Assembly (NCBI GenBank): GCA_023382535.1
Contig: JAHDWA010000019.1
Coordinates: 100,528 to 164,527, forward strand
Length of the DNA: 64,000 bases
Reading direction: 5' to 3'
DNA from: Anaerolineae bacterium
Lineage (GTDB): Bacteria; Chloroflexota; Anaerolineae; 4572-78; J111
The notes under the pieces are model-generated. The model was given only the letters and a program-made list of their open reading frames with translations. It ran no database searches and had not been told where the DNA came from. The first letter of the stretch is position 1. Each line of letters starts with the position of its first letter. This document shows positions 19,401 to 28,325 of the stretch, one piece after another. A program made the translations under genes and the position numbers.

Positions 19401-21617
19401 AAAGGGCTGATTTTTGTCGGTATATAACTGGCCCAGGTAGTCAGCCGCTTGATCGGGCCAGCCTTCGAAACGCAAGCGCTGCACTTTGTCTCTTCTCACA
19501 TCCTGTTCATAGCGATCGCTGTCTAAGGGCCATAAATAGGGTTTAGCCGCAGTTTGATCATCTAAATGGAGCAGGGCCTGAGCAATGTTGTAACGCACTT
19601 TAGGCGCAAGCTTGTTGATGTCCTCGGTTTTATTCAACGTCGTTTTGAGCAGTGCCCTGGCATTCTCTCGATAGCGAGTTGACGCCAGACGGCGATAGCG
19701 GTCAACGGCCGCCTCACGGACCTGGGGGGCTTGGTGTTGAAGCAAGTAAGCCAGCTTAGTCAGGATGTCTTCTCGAAGCGTCGGGTTTAACTGGACGTCA
19801 TCAGCCAGAATATCGGCCGCTAACAAAGTATTGCGCTGCAACTGTTCTTCAAAGGGGCTGGCATACTCTAAAATCTGGCCGATGAATGAGCTGAGATGGG
19901 TCGGACTGACCAGAGAGAGATACCCGGCCAGGAGCAAAAAAGGCTCGTGCCAGATGGCCTGATGGATATAATCGCCAATTGTAAACTTGTTACCCAGTAT
20001 CTCTTGAGCCAAGTGCAGCGCGGCCAGATATTCACCAAAAGTCTGGTGTAAGAAGCCATACACCGGCTGACTGTTGGCATCCAACCCACGCTCCAGGAAA
20101 AGGCCGCTCTGCTCCCCTAAAGCTTTCAGTAAATCACGTCCCAATCGTCGTGCTTCCCGCAGATCACAGCCTTGTTGTTCGGCAATACCGGCGTGAAACC
20201 TGGGCAGAAGGTCGTCGTGAGCAATTACCCCACCCACATTGCTCGATAGAATATAGTGGGCAATCGGGGCTAAAATTGCTTTAATCTCGTAGGCATCGAG
20301 ATTGATGCCCTCGCGGTGAGTGGTCCAGTATTCGATCAGAGTATCGGTTGCATTTTGGTAGATTTCAACCCGGCGGCTGGGTAGCTTGACCCCACGCCAA
20401 TGCATCAAAACCATAATAGTGAGCAGGAGTGGGTTAGCCGCCAGTCGCCCAATTTGGGGTTTGGTTTGAAGCGCCTGGATCAAGTCATCCGCATCCGTAT
20501 GAATCGTGTGGCTACTGATCTCGGTTTTAAGCGCCTCGTGCCAAAGCAGGACAAAACGGGTCTTATCTTCGGGTCCAAGCTCCTTGAGCGTGGCATGTTT
20601 GAATTCACGAGTCAGGGGGGAGCGATCATAACCGACGATGCGACTGGTGACTAGGAAGCGATTTAGATTGTAACTGGCTACCGTTGTTTGAATCCGTTCC
20701 GTCACCCGAATACGAAGGCTGGGATCAGATACTTCGTCCAGGCCGTCCAAAATTATCAGACATTGACCTGCTTGAATCGCCCAACGCAAGTAGCGGCCAA
20801 ATTCAGGTTTGGGCGTAAGTTCTTGCTCGATATATTCGATCAAGTGCAGCGTACTATCCCGTTCAAAGGCTTTGGCATAATTAGCCAGGCGAACAAGAAC
20901 AGGAGTGAGGCCAACCGTGCTTTGACCGATGTGAATGCTATCATCTGCGGCCAATGCATAAGTAATGTAACGGGTAATGGTCGTTTTGCCGGTGCCGGGA
21001 TCGCCCAGCAGAACGGCCCGAGAGCTTTCCAGCAGTTCGGCCAGGGTCAAAGGACGTTGAGCCGCCTGGCGTGCAGCCAGGCGGGCCGAACGTTTTTCCA
21101 TGTCAAGGCTACGGTGTTGTCGATCCAACTCTCCTGTTGTCCCCACCGTAGCCTGCCGGAGCAGGTCTTCCTCGGCGTATTCGGCCAGGGCCGGGCGGCC
21201 TTCGATAGCCTGGAGGGGCAAAAAAACCTTGGCCAGGGGCAGGCTGACATCCCGGCCGCTGACCCGGGGGGAAAAGCCACGAATGACGTGATCTTTGTAC
21301 TCCAAGACCAGGTAATCAAAATAAGCTTGCCGGATCGCACTGAAGTCTTCAACGACCGCACCCGCATAAGGTTCATGAGCCTCAAACTGAGCCGGGTTTT
21401 CAGTTTTGGCCCAGGCCAGCAGGGTTTCAAGAAGCAGGTATTGTTCGGCAAACTCAATGATCTGGCCGACAATTTTGGTTTTGCCGGTCTCTTCACCGAA
21501 TTGATGATAAACCGGCCTGAACCTGGCCTCATCAAAACAAAAGGTTCGTAGTTGTTCGACGTTGAAACCGTTGGTCAAGAGGGTGCGGATGTTGTGTAAG
21601 TTGTAAGAAGGTGTCAT
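16428..21617 (-). CDS. NACHT-family STAND NTPase with EAD-like N terminus, HEAT repeats and TPR end
   Basis: A 1729-residue protein. Residues 1-80 (LHNIRTLLTNGFNVEQLRTF onwards) resemble effector-associated, death-like adaptor domains. The NACHT NTPase has Walker A GDPGTGKT at 205-212 and Walker B CLIILDGLDEV at 286-296. The region from about 500 to 1080 is helical. About 1130-1540 is a run of HEAT-like repeats (recurring pattern VR..A..ALG.LGD..A..PL). The last 170 residues look like TPRs. NACHT proteins in bacteria are antiphage sensors whose repeats recognise a trigger and whose N terminus recruits an effector. I start at the ATG at 21617, 13 bp after pglX; an upstream in-frame extension would run inside pglX and is unlikely. 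The last codons overlap the helicase start. No nuclease or protease domain is fused, so the effector must act in trans. Confidence 0.85.
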   Translation of the reverse strand: MTPSYNLHNIRTLLTNGFNVEQLRTFCFDEARFRPVYHQFGEETGKTKIVGQIIEFAEQYLLLETLLAWAKTENPAQFEAHEPYAGAVVEDFSAIRQAYFDYLVLEYKDHVIRGFSPRVSGRDVSLPLAKVFLPLQAIEGRPALAEYAEEDLLRQATVGTTGELDRQHRSLDMEKRSARLAARQAAQRPLTLAELLESSRAVLLGDPGTGKTTITRYITYALAADDSIHIGQSTVGLTPVLVRLANYAKAFERDSTLHLIEYIEQELTPKPEFGRYLRWAIQAGQCLIILDGLDEVSDPSLRIRVTERIQTTVASYNLNRFLVTSRIVGYDRSPLTREFKHATLKELGPEDKTRFVLLWHEALKTEISSHTIHTDADDLIQALQTKPQIGRLAANPLLLTIMVLMHWRGVKLPSRRVEIYQNATDTLIEYWTTHREGINLDAYEIKAILAPIAHYILSSNVGGVIAHDDLLPRFHAGIAEQQGCDLREARRLGRDLLKALGEQSGLFLERGLDANSQPVYGFLHQTFGEYLAALHLAQEILGNKFTIGDYIHQAIWHEPFLLLAGYLSLVSPTHLSSFIGQILEYASPFEEQLQRNTLLAADILADDVQLNPTLREDILTKLAYLLQHQAPQVREAAVDRYRRLASTRYRENARALLKTTLNKTEDINKLAPKVRYNIAQALLHLDDQTAAKPYLWPLDSDRYEQDVRRDKVQRLRFEGWPDQAADYLGQLYTDKNQPFYLKPDLNLAEFILGPVEAAVAHQTLGDKQLEVAITNLLGNARDENDAANLRLLAALLPSPPDYAGLVALLNPETPAEARCLAAIRLLESDYRAEAITALQHLIETEPEQSPRATRALLEADGTAMPAWQLLRDTAWIGDDDSAAQAIIALFKIGDISVALPAALHLLALYPPRTIAKIELRLWPVVEALLEHGYTTVGVNAARWLALRPGYSYRLQACEALLEAGQVEDTIPLLQYLAYECHDEAAQGASQRLLFLKEVERLAPLLAHLSKSDTPDMCYHACLALALAQHPPEACDKIALPRSELKVAILEERTQTYQTAVQLFCQTGLQALDTLAATTDFSQSCLELARLALRTLAEAGVPPDQADPIGNLLNSSWPVVVVNAALFDLRAGRFERAHPSLVKLLSQPTLLSLPVHQKALTTLGQIVAPETTALLIQALGHPDHRVRQKAVSVLGPLGDPAAIQPLIPMLQDEATEVRNLAAKALGQLGATTATEALIAALNDKEGVVRTAVVEAFGNLRDSSTLNHLIRTLGDDYDLARVKAAEALGKLEIASAAQPLFAALEDDTSRVRWSAVTALRRLKTPGIAPSFISLLKEDTNQVVRWMSAQSLGFLEDPSAAEPLIQAALEDENGTVRRIAAQALRSFSEESFVIERLLKAQGDKDEKIQTAAATALSIIGYHPVAFQSLINGLNSDDRDSRGAAAFALLLLRDEKVSKLLAASLYEEYPDVRQFSVLALGELKNPFGIPHLMAVLGDEYPFIGEIALNALGKLGNTNVNRVLMITQFDRIDQVDRSPLAIAISHLQVKDLIPFLIGTSVAENSSMAREYAHALVHLDPTRAVPVLDRYLSQFPQESSLKHLYGQAMWQLGKMEAAYHSFRQAIEQEENGFNLLALAHFYLEEEDFAQAKNLSEQAFKKANPYTRNIYRLTQAVIHWLRGETEASLALLKRVQQRDRYMIEQKELKYEHFWRKKAITALEEMLAQVQAEAKIE

Positions 21618-21630
21618 CTCACCATTCCTC

Positions 21631-24087
21631 TCATCCTCCCACCTTCGCCTCGGCGATGTCCACAAAATCGAACAAATCGGGGTTGTCTTCCAGCAGCCGT
21701 TTATCGAGCCGCTTGCCGACGGTGAGAATATCCTGGAAGCGGCCGGCGCGATAAGCCTCGGTGAAGCCGGCAACCAGGGCCTCCTGGCGGACTTCTTTGA
21801 GGCGCTGGCCAGATTGAGCCAGGCGGAGATACTCTTCAAACTGAGCCAAGAGGCGTTTATGGCGAGTCTCTTCCAGGCTGGCCTGGAGTTGGGGGTGGGG
21901 CCAGTGGTAGCGCCCGGCGCTGTCGGGCGGGCCGAAGTTCTCCACCAGCAAATCGCGCAGGTCGGGCATGAGGTCGGCGGAGGTTTGTAAGGCTTTGAAG
22001 TAGGCCGGCTGGATATCGCTGAGGGTGGAGGGGTGGCCGCGCAAAAAGCCTTTGAGCCATTGGATGGCGCTGCGCTCGTCGGAAATAAAGAGCACGGCCT
22101 GGGGCGCTTCGCGTTCCGTGTTGAGGGCTAACCGTTCCACGTAGCGGCGAGCCTGGGCCTCGTCGCTGAACCAGTAGCCGTCCTGCTCCACCAGGCCCCA
22201 TTGGGGTAAAGCCTGGTAGAAGTGCTGGCCGTTGTAGGCGACCTGGTAGCCGTGCTGGACATAGTAGGCCAGATATTTGGAATAGAGCATCTCTTTACTG
22301 CGCTCGACATTGGCGGCGAGGGGCAACTGCTCCAGATGCTGGCGGACGAAATCGGCTTCCAGCCCCCACCCAGCCTGGGAGAGTAACTTTTGGCTAAAGC
22401 CAGCGAAGGGTTTATAAGCGTTAATAATAAGGTCATTTTTGACAGAACCAGGACTGGTTACTTGTTTGAAAGAACCTTTCTGTTTGTCCATTATAGTGAC
22501 TTGAGCCACCAAAAAACCGGCGCGAGCCAAAGCTTCTTGAATTGCGTTCCAAACACTAGCCCGAGAGTTGTGAAAGACAACGGTTATCCAACGGCCTGGT
22601 TTGAGCAATTGATTCATTTGGACAAAGGCTTCAGTCATCAATTCACGATAACTTGCCAAGTCTTTTCTTTGAGTTTGATTGATAACGGCTTCACTGGCGT
22701 TATTGGTGAAGATACGTAACCAAGCTTCCCACAAAAAGTTAAGTTCCGAGTACATAAGATTGGACCCGAATGGGGGATCGGTAAAAATATAGTCTATTGT
22801 ATCTCTTTGGTATCCATTATTGGCTGTAGATGATTGAGTGCTAATGCAAACGGCAGGTTTAATGTGTTGCTTGGTAAAGATTTTTGATACTCTTGAACGA
22901 AGTTCTAGGCGATAGATAGCGTTTGTTTCAACGCTAATTGAGGGCATATATAGAGTTCCTTCAAGGGGTTTATCAATTACACCTCCACCTCCACCAAAAA
23001 AATTACCTATATGAAGACGACAAAGGCGAACAGTGTAATGATGGGCTGAAGTTAAGATGAACTTCAAGTGCCGAGAAACTTCGGCCTTTTCATTTGTACG
23101 ATGCCAAAAAGCAGCAAGTACCCACAAATTGCGTCGTGTATAGAAATGATGGACGTGGGTCATTCCGATTGGATCATTTCGACGAGCTTCATCTCCTTCA
23201 GGTATACGATAAGTTGGAAACCAATACGGTATTTCACTAGCTTCTATTTTGGCGATCAAGGCAAGATCATTAGCCTCTGGTCGTTTATCGTAGCGTTGGC
23301 GGACTACGGAATAATTTATAAGCACTGGTACTTGGCGGGTGAGTTCAATTGTTTTGCCCAAGGCACTGTCAAAAACTTTTTCGATAGCTCGATCCAAATT
23401 TCGCTTATTAACCGCAGCGTTGCAGGAAGGGCAAGAAAACTCATCTTGAACCTTACCGGCAACTTGATCCACTGCCGCATCCCAAAAAACAATTTCGCCG
23501 CCACAGTAAGGACAAATAAAAACATCGCTCCAAACCGTATAGTTGATCCGGCCCACCCGCCCATCGGGATGCTTTGTCTCATACATCCAGCCGCACTCGG
23601 CTTCCACCTCCTGCAAAATGCGCTTGGCTTCGGCTTCAAAGGCGGCGGAGTCTACTGGGGTGTTGTAGTTGTAGGCAATAAAGGTCGCCGCCGGGGAAAG
23701 GTCGCACAGGATGGCCCGGCGGCCGGTCATCTGAGCGGCCACGCCGGTCATGCCGGTGCCGCAAAAGCCGTCAAAAACAAGGTCGCCCGGCTGGGTGTAA
23801 TGTTCAATGAAGGGGATGATAGCTTTGTAGGGGACTTTGGTGTGGTAGGAATGGGCGTTATAAATCGGGTCGTTCTTGCCCTCGGCCACGTCGGCCACGT
23901 AGGGTTCGCGGTGGTAGTTGTCGGTGGTCTCGTCGTAGGGTTTGCCCCATTTTTGGATAAAGTCGGCCAGGTGGGGGTTGGGGTAGGCGGTGTAGTGGGG
24001 CGGGTCGGACAGGGCATGCAGGTCGTCGTCTTCACCAATGGGGAAGCCTTCGATGGGGCGGAGGGGGGATAGGTCGTCTTTGGGCAT
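21631..24087 (-). CDS. pglX: PglX-type adenine-specific DNA methyltransferase with Zn ribbon
   Basis: About 818 residues from the chosen start. The SAM-binding motif is VFDGFCGTGMTG at 104-115 and the catalytic motif is DPPF at 437-440, followed by GSNLMYSELNFLW. A zinc ribbon lies between them (C192, C195, C219, C222). This fits the N6/N4 methylases with a Zn ribbon used as PglXI in BREX type 3. It would methylate host DNA to mark self. The helical region from about 560 to 815 probably contacts DNA or partners. I chose the ATG at 24087 because GGAG lies 6 bases upstream; the in-frame ATG at 24099 has no ribosome binding site. It precedes the NACHT gene by 13 bp. Confidence 0.88.
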   Translation of the reverse strand: MPKDDLSPLRPIEGFPIGEDDDLHALSDPPHYTAYPNPHLADFIQKWGKPYDETTDNYHREPYVADVAEGKNDPIYNAHSYHTKVPYKAIIPFIEHYTQPGDLVFDGFCGTGMTGVAAQMTGRRAILCDLSPAATFIAYNYNTPVDSAAFEAEAKRILQEVEAECGWMYETKHPDGRVGRINYTVWSDVFICPYCGGEIVFWDAAVDQVAGKVQDEFSCPSCNAAVNKRNLDRAIEKVFDSALGKTIELTRQVPVLINYSVVRQRYDKRPEANDLALIAKIEASEIPYWFPTYRIPEGDEARRNDPIGMTHVHHFYTRRNLWVLAAFWHRTNEKAEVSRHLKFILTSAHHYTVRLCRLHIGNFFGGGGGVIDKPLEGTLYMPSISVETNAIYRLELRSRVSKIFTKQHIKPAVCISTQSSTANNGYQRDTIDYIFTDPPFGSNLMYSELNFLWEAWLRIFTNNASEAVINQTQRKDLASYRELMTEAFVQMNQLLKPGRWITVVFHNSRASVWNAIQEALARAGFLVAQVTIMDKQKGSFKQVTSPGSVKNDLIINAYKPFAGFSQKLLSQAGWGLEADFVRQHLEQLPLAANVERSKEMLYSKYLAYYVQHGYQVAYNGQHFYQALPQWGLVEQDGYWFSDEAQARRYVERLALNTEREAPQAVLFISDERSAIQWLKGFLRGHPSTLSDIQPAYFKALQTSADLMPDLRDLLVENFGPPDSAGRYHWPHPQLQASLEETRHKRLLAQFEEYLRLAQSGQRLKEVRQEALVAGFTEAYRAGRFQDILTVGKRLDKRLLEDNPDLFDFVDIAEAKVGG

Positions 24088-24138
24088 TCGTTGCTCCATT
24101 TACTATTCTAAACTTACCATAACAGTTGGACGGTACAG

Positions 24139-24849
24139 TTAGGCATTAGGGATTTGTTCAGGCTTATCACTTCCAGACAGGAGGAATCGTTTGAATACTG
24201 ACTGAACTGATGTGCTTGGGGTTTCACCTTTTTCTTGCTGCTTTTGGGCTGCTTCTAAACCGCTCGCCAATGTCCCGATTATTTTTTCCGGGGCTGGCAG
24301 TACTTTAAGGTCTTCATCTATGGTGCTGGGGTCCAAGTTCAGATTGGCGACATATTCCATGGTCTGATCAAATAGTTGTTCCCGCAATTCGGCCGATTGG
24401 GCTACCTCTTCGGTGGTTTTCTTTTTGAAGGTCCGTTTTCGTAATGTTTCTACAAATTGAACCAGACGATCCCAAAGAATACCCAGGACTGATTTCAAAA
24501 TTTGTTCGTATTCATCAATTTTAGTAACCGCCTTATAATTTTGATGGTAGTAAGCCATCCGCTCAGCCGGTATGAGCGGGACAATGATCACCAGGCCAAT
24601 TACCATCACCAGCACATCGTCAATTAAACCAATAAAGCGTATTTTCTCCGGAATGATGTCTTCTGGCAGATCCAGATACATCAGGACACCTGTGGCCAGG
24701 GTTCGGGCCGACATCGGTAAGCTTCCATCGGCTATTATCTCATTGAATAACTGGCTGTTTACGCCCAGGTCTTTAAGCCACTCCTTGATCAATTGGATAA
24801 ACATCCCAAAAGCGCTGGCGCCTGCCGAGGATGAGGTCGTAGTGGTCAT
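24139..24849 (-). CDS. DUF1232 (YkvA-like) membrane protein
   Basis: A 236-residue protein. The core at about 45-105 matches the DUF1232 pattern (LATGVLMYLDLPEDIIPEKI, then IGLIDDVLVMVIGL), a short membrane-associated domain of unknown function. The C-terminal half is charged and helical with a KKK patch. It overlaps the J-domain gene by 4 bases, so the two are co-translated. DUF1232 proteins recur beside chaperones and toxin-like membrane proteins. Here a role in anchoring the defence complex to the membrane is possible but unproven. Confidence 0.7.
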   Translation of the reverse strand: MTTTTSSSAGASAFGMFIQLIKEWLKDLGVNSQLFNEIIADGSLPMSARTLATGVLMYLDLPEDIIPEKIRFIGLIDDVLVMVIGLVIIVPLIPAERMAYYHQNYKAVTKIDEYEQILKSVLGILWDRLVQFVETLRKRTFKKKTTEEVAQSAELREQLFDQTMEYVANLNLDPSTIDEDLKVLPAPEKIIGTLASGLEAAQKQQEKGETPSTSVQSVFKRFLLSGSDKPEQIPNA

Positions 24850-25748
24850 GCGGTTTCCTCCGTAATATATTTTTTTATCTCTTCGTAATTTTCCTGGGTT
24901 TGCAATAGCAGTTCATTGAGGCGATGTTTCACCCATTCAGGGAGATGATCCGGTAAGTGATCAGGATGGAAAGCCTTCATCATGGCCCGATAAGCTTGTT
25001 TTACTTCTTCTACGGAAGCCGTCTCCGGCAGGCCAAACCAATCGTAGGGGTTGTCGCCAATGGCAATAATGATGGCAAGTACTACGACCATCAATTTCTG
25101 GTCATGCCGTTTTAACCACTGATTGACTAGGGTGAGTCCAGTAGCTACAACTCCGGTGCCTACCAAAACCCAGCCAATAGGGCCTAACATCACTCCTAAA
25201 AGGGTGGTTGCCCCCTGATATACGGCCCAGGGAAAGGTGACCCCAATGGCCGAGGAGATGGCCCCTAAGCCGGTGGTAGTGGCTATATAAATGCCAAATC
25301 CGGACAGTTCCCCAGCCACGACTCCGGCCGCCGGGATAAAGCTAAGCCCCATTTGTTGGGCCCGCTTCTTCAAGTTTTCCTCGGCCTGCTTGAGAATAGC
25401 CTGCAAATCTGTCTCGCTGAGGGCTTCAAGGCGTTGCCGGAAAGCATCCTGCCACACTTTGCGGACCCGCTGCATCAGCAAAGTATTGCTGACTGCCTCC
25501 CAATCCTCATACTTTACCCCTAAGTTTTGAGCCACCTTGACCAGAGCAGCTCGCATCACCTGATCTTTGGTTGCCTCTGCAGGTGCTCTACTGACCTCTC
25601 GCAGGAATGGAATAATTACCCCCCGAATGAGCACTTCCTTATTTTGGGGCAGATAATGCTGTTCCCCCTTAATCAGCCGGGCAATATCCCAAAGTTCCTC
25701 GACATCCAGACGATATAGGGCCTTAAAGGTGAAACTAAATACACTCAT
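24846..25748 (-). CDS. J-domain protein with glycine-rich membrane segments
   Basis: A 300-residue protein. The C-terminal 70 residues form a J domain (NPYDWFGL, then AYRAMMKAFHPDHLPDHLP) with the essential HPD at 261-263. J domains stimulate Hsp70. Residues about 135-210 hold two or three hydrophobic, glycine-rich segments that could insert in a membrane. The first 130 residues are helical and recall the YaaW/UPF0174 family of membrane-active proteins. That link is tentative. The gene sits directly downstream of a STAND ATPase gene and overlaps the DUF1232 gene, so a membrane pair controlled by chaperone recruitment is one reading. Confidence 0.72.
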   Translation of the reverse strand: MSVFSFTFKALYRLDVEELWDIARLIKGEQHYLPQNKEVLIRGVIIPFLREVSRAPAEATKDQVMRAALVKVAQNLGVKYEDWEAVSNTLLMQRVRKVWQDAFRQRLEALSETDLQAILKQAEENLKKRAQQMGLSFIPAAGVVAGELSGFGIYIATTTGLGAISSAIGVTFPWAVYQGATTLLGVMLGPIGWVLVGTGVVATGLTLVNQWLKRHDQKLMVVVLAIIIAIGDNPYDWFGLPETASVEEVKQAYRAMMKAFHPDHLPDHLPEWVKHRLNELLLQTQENYEEIKKYITEETA

Positions 25749-25749
25749 T

Positions 25750-28239
25750 TCATTTTCCTAACTTCGCCTCAACTTCGGCGATGCGCTGGCGGGTTTCGTT
25801 GATGTCATCTGGATTACCCAGTTCTTCTCTCATCATCAGCGCTTCTTCATAATATTTTAAGGCTTGGGACGTTTGTCCCTGTGCCTCATTCAACAGACCA
25901 AGATTATGTTTTATAGTGGCAACTCCTTTTCGATATGAGAGTTTTTGCCAGATAGATATTGCACTTTGGTAGCACGCTAGTGACTGTTCATACTGCCCTT
26001 GCTTATAGTAAACAAATCCAGTGTTTGCATGGTTCCATGCAATACCGAACTCGCCTCCAAATTTTTGGTTGGCATCAAATCCCCGCTGGAACCACGCTAA
26101 GGCCTCATGATATTCCTCCTTGAGCATATAAATCTTGCCAATAGCATGATAACTGTGCGGTAGTTGAAAAGTTTCCTGCTCCGACTCACGGATGGCAAGC
26201 ACTTTTTGATACCACATCAATGCTTCATCATAGTTATTCATTAACTCATACATTTTGCCTATACCCTGATAGGCGCCACCCAGGCCATGCTTATGATCAC
26301 TTTCTTCAAGTAACATTGCAGCTTCTTTATAGCTAGATAGTGCATTCTCTATGTTTCCCAGACGACGGTAAGTCCAACCTATAGCCCGTAAAACGGAGGA
26401 CAAAAGTGTTGTATCTGACTGGCTACGTGCCCAATTCTCGGCCTGTTGGTAGGTTTGATGAGATACTGTCCACTCACCTACAAATTCTTCTGTCCATCCT
26501 TTGCATAATAACAAATTAATTCCAATTCTTTGTGCTTCAGGGTTCAGACTATCTAAATTTTTAAGTCCGTTCAATCCAAGCCTACAATGTTTTAGAGTTT
26601 CGGTGTGGGAGAATTTCTTTCTGGAAGCAGTAGCCGCTACCAGGGCATACTTTGCTTGGGCTAAAAAATCACCAATTTCTCCAGTTAAAGCCGCAAGTTC
26701 CGGAGCCATCTGCACTTGGGTTGCTTCTTCCGCTTGCTCAAAAACTTGGCTTCGCCACGCAAGCAGTAACTTTTGTATCTCTTTTCGTTCTTCTATCTCT
26801 AGCGTATTGTTTAGGGTCTGGTAAATCAGAGTATGAACAAACTTATAAACCGTTGTCTGCTGCTGGTAAACATTTTGCTGACCGAGGCTGGCAATCAGGT
26901 GATGGGTTTCCTCGTTGGCCCTCAGTTTACGGATGAGCGGCAGTAACTTGATGTCCAGCAAGTGGCTCAACACCAATAGAGTGAACTGTTCGCCTTCCAC
27001 GCTACCATAAGCCAATATATCCTGTGCTTCTTGGTCCAAGAACCCTAAGCGACTACGGATAACTGCCTTCACGTTGGCTGGGGGCAGCACTTGAGCCAGG
27101 TCGCTAACCAATTGACCATCGGAGGTCAGCAGTTTTTGATTGACTAGCAGATTGACATACTCACTGGCAAAGAGGGCATTGCCGTTAGTAATGTCCAGCA
27201 ACCAATCCACAAATGCCGACTCAAATTGGGTCTGCGGGAAGCGGCGATTCAGGTAGGCTATCAAGTCATCCCGGCTGAGAAAATCCAGAGAAACCCCGGT
27301 GCAAAGCTGGTACCGTTCCATTTCGGTCCTGATGGACAGAATAGGATGCTTCCGTGCCTGGGCATCGTGGGGGCGATAGGTGGCAAGTAACAAGATTGGC
27401 ACATCACTCAACTGGCGGGCCAGATGAAAGAGCAGATTCGTCGAGCTAGTGTCAGCCCAATGCCAGTCATCAATAAACAGCAGCATCGGGCTTTTGTGAC
27501 GAGCTAAATTGCGGAAGGTATCAGTGAACTGCTGGAAAATATCCTGCTGACCAAACTGGCTGGACCGGTCGAAGCCAGTGTCCTCACGCCGGCGCTTGCG
27601 CCAGGCAAAATCGGCACTTTTGGCAGCAGTAGCCAAAATAGGACCAGCGACCGGCACCATCCCCAAAATATCCGGGCCGATTTCACGAATGAACTCGACC
27701 GACCAGTGCTTTCCTCGCCGGGTGGCCTGTTCGGTCAGGTTGTTGAGGAGTTGCACAAAGGGTGCATAAGGCGAGATGTCTCCGGCAATCTGGTCGCATT
27801 GGGCTTCGGCGTACTGTATTTGCGGGTACTTCGCCAGCATCCCCTGGCTAAATTCCCGCACCAAACTCGTTTTGCCAATCCCAGCCTCGCCCACCAGGAA
27901 AACGACTTTGCCTCGCTGCTGATAAGCCTCTTGCCAGTGGCGCTCCAATTCGGCCAGTTGGGTTTGGCGGCCAACAAAAATAGCTCGTTGAGTTGGAGGT
28001 TGAGGGTACGGTTGAGTTTGCTGCTCTGGCACTGAGTAAGGAGCCGCAACGACAAAATCGGCTTCGGCCAGCGCAGCCAGTTTTTCTTCCAACTCAGCGA
28101 TCTTGGCCTGAATATCCTCGATTTCGATCAAGGTATGGGGCGGTGTATCCAGCCCCCTGAGTGCCTGCTGCTCTTGTAGCTTTTGCAAGCGCCGGCCGTA
28201 ATTGATGATCAGTTGTTGGAGATCGTCTCGACGGGACAT
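25750..28239 (-). CDS. STAND-type AAA ATPase with TPRs (copy 1)
   Basis: An 829-residue protein. Residues 1-62 are the helical module shared with the helicase (RRLQKLQEQQAL, then LIEIEDI). The AAA_16-type NTPase follows, with Walker A GEAGIGKT at 117-124 and Walker B LLFIDDWHWAD at 253-263. A winged-helix-like region runs to about 480. From about 550 onward there are at least six TPRs (patterns such as ALMWYQKVLAIRE and SLACYQSAISIWQ). STAND ATPases oligomerise when their repeats bind a trigger. It is a tandem paralogue of the next gene upstream: the first 480 residues are very similar, while the TPR half differs widely. No effector domain is fused. Confidence 0.85.
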   Translation of the reverse strand: MSRRDDLQQLIINYGRRLQKLQEQQALRGLDTPPHTLIEIEDIQAKIAELEEKLAALAEADFVVAAPYSVPEQQTQPYPQPPTQRAIFVGRQTQLAELERHWQEAYQQRGKVVFLVGEAGIGKTSLVREFSQGMLAKYPQIQYAEAQCDQIAGDISPYAPFVQLLNNLTEQATRRGKHWSVEFIREIGPDILGMVPVAGPILATAAKSADFAWRKRRREDTGFDRSSQFGQQDIFQQFTDTFRNLARHKSPMLLFIDDWHWADTSSTNLLFHLARQLSDVPILLLATYRPHDAQARKHPILSIRTEMERYQLCTGVSLDFLSRDDLIAYLNRRFPQTQFESAFVDWLLDITNGNALFASEYVNLLVNQKLLTSDGQLVSDLAQVLPPANVKAVIRSRLGFLDQEAQDILAYGSVEGEQFTLLVLSHLLDIKLLPLIRKLRANEETHHLIASLGQQNVYQQQTTVYKFVHTLIYQTLNNTLEIEERKEIQKLLLAWRSQVFEQAEEATQVQMAPELAALTGEIGDFLAQAKYALVAATASRKKFSHTETLKHCRLGLNGLKNLDSLNPEAQRIGINLLLCKGWTEEFVGEWTVSHQTYQQAENWARSQSDTTLLSSVLRAIGWTYRRLGNIENALSSYKEAAMLLEESDHKHGLGGAYQGIGKMYELMNNYDEALMWYQKVLAIRESEQETFQLPHSYHAIGKIYMLKEEYHEALAWFQRGFDANQKFGGEFGIAWNHANTGFVYYKQGQYEQSLACYQSAISIWQKLSYRKGVATIKHNLGLLNEAQGQTSQALKYYEEALMMREELGNPDDINETRQRIAEVEAKLGK

Positions 28240-28325
28240 AAGCTTTCAGTTAAGCTTGAATTACAAACCTGTAGAGACACAGAGTTTTTATACTTGTTTC
28301 CTCGATATCTCTAGGGTACTATAGT

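Noticed and set aside
21618..21839. N-terminal extension of the NACHT gene
   Set aside because: It would overlap the end of pglX in another frame, and its composition is that of a shadow frame.
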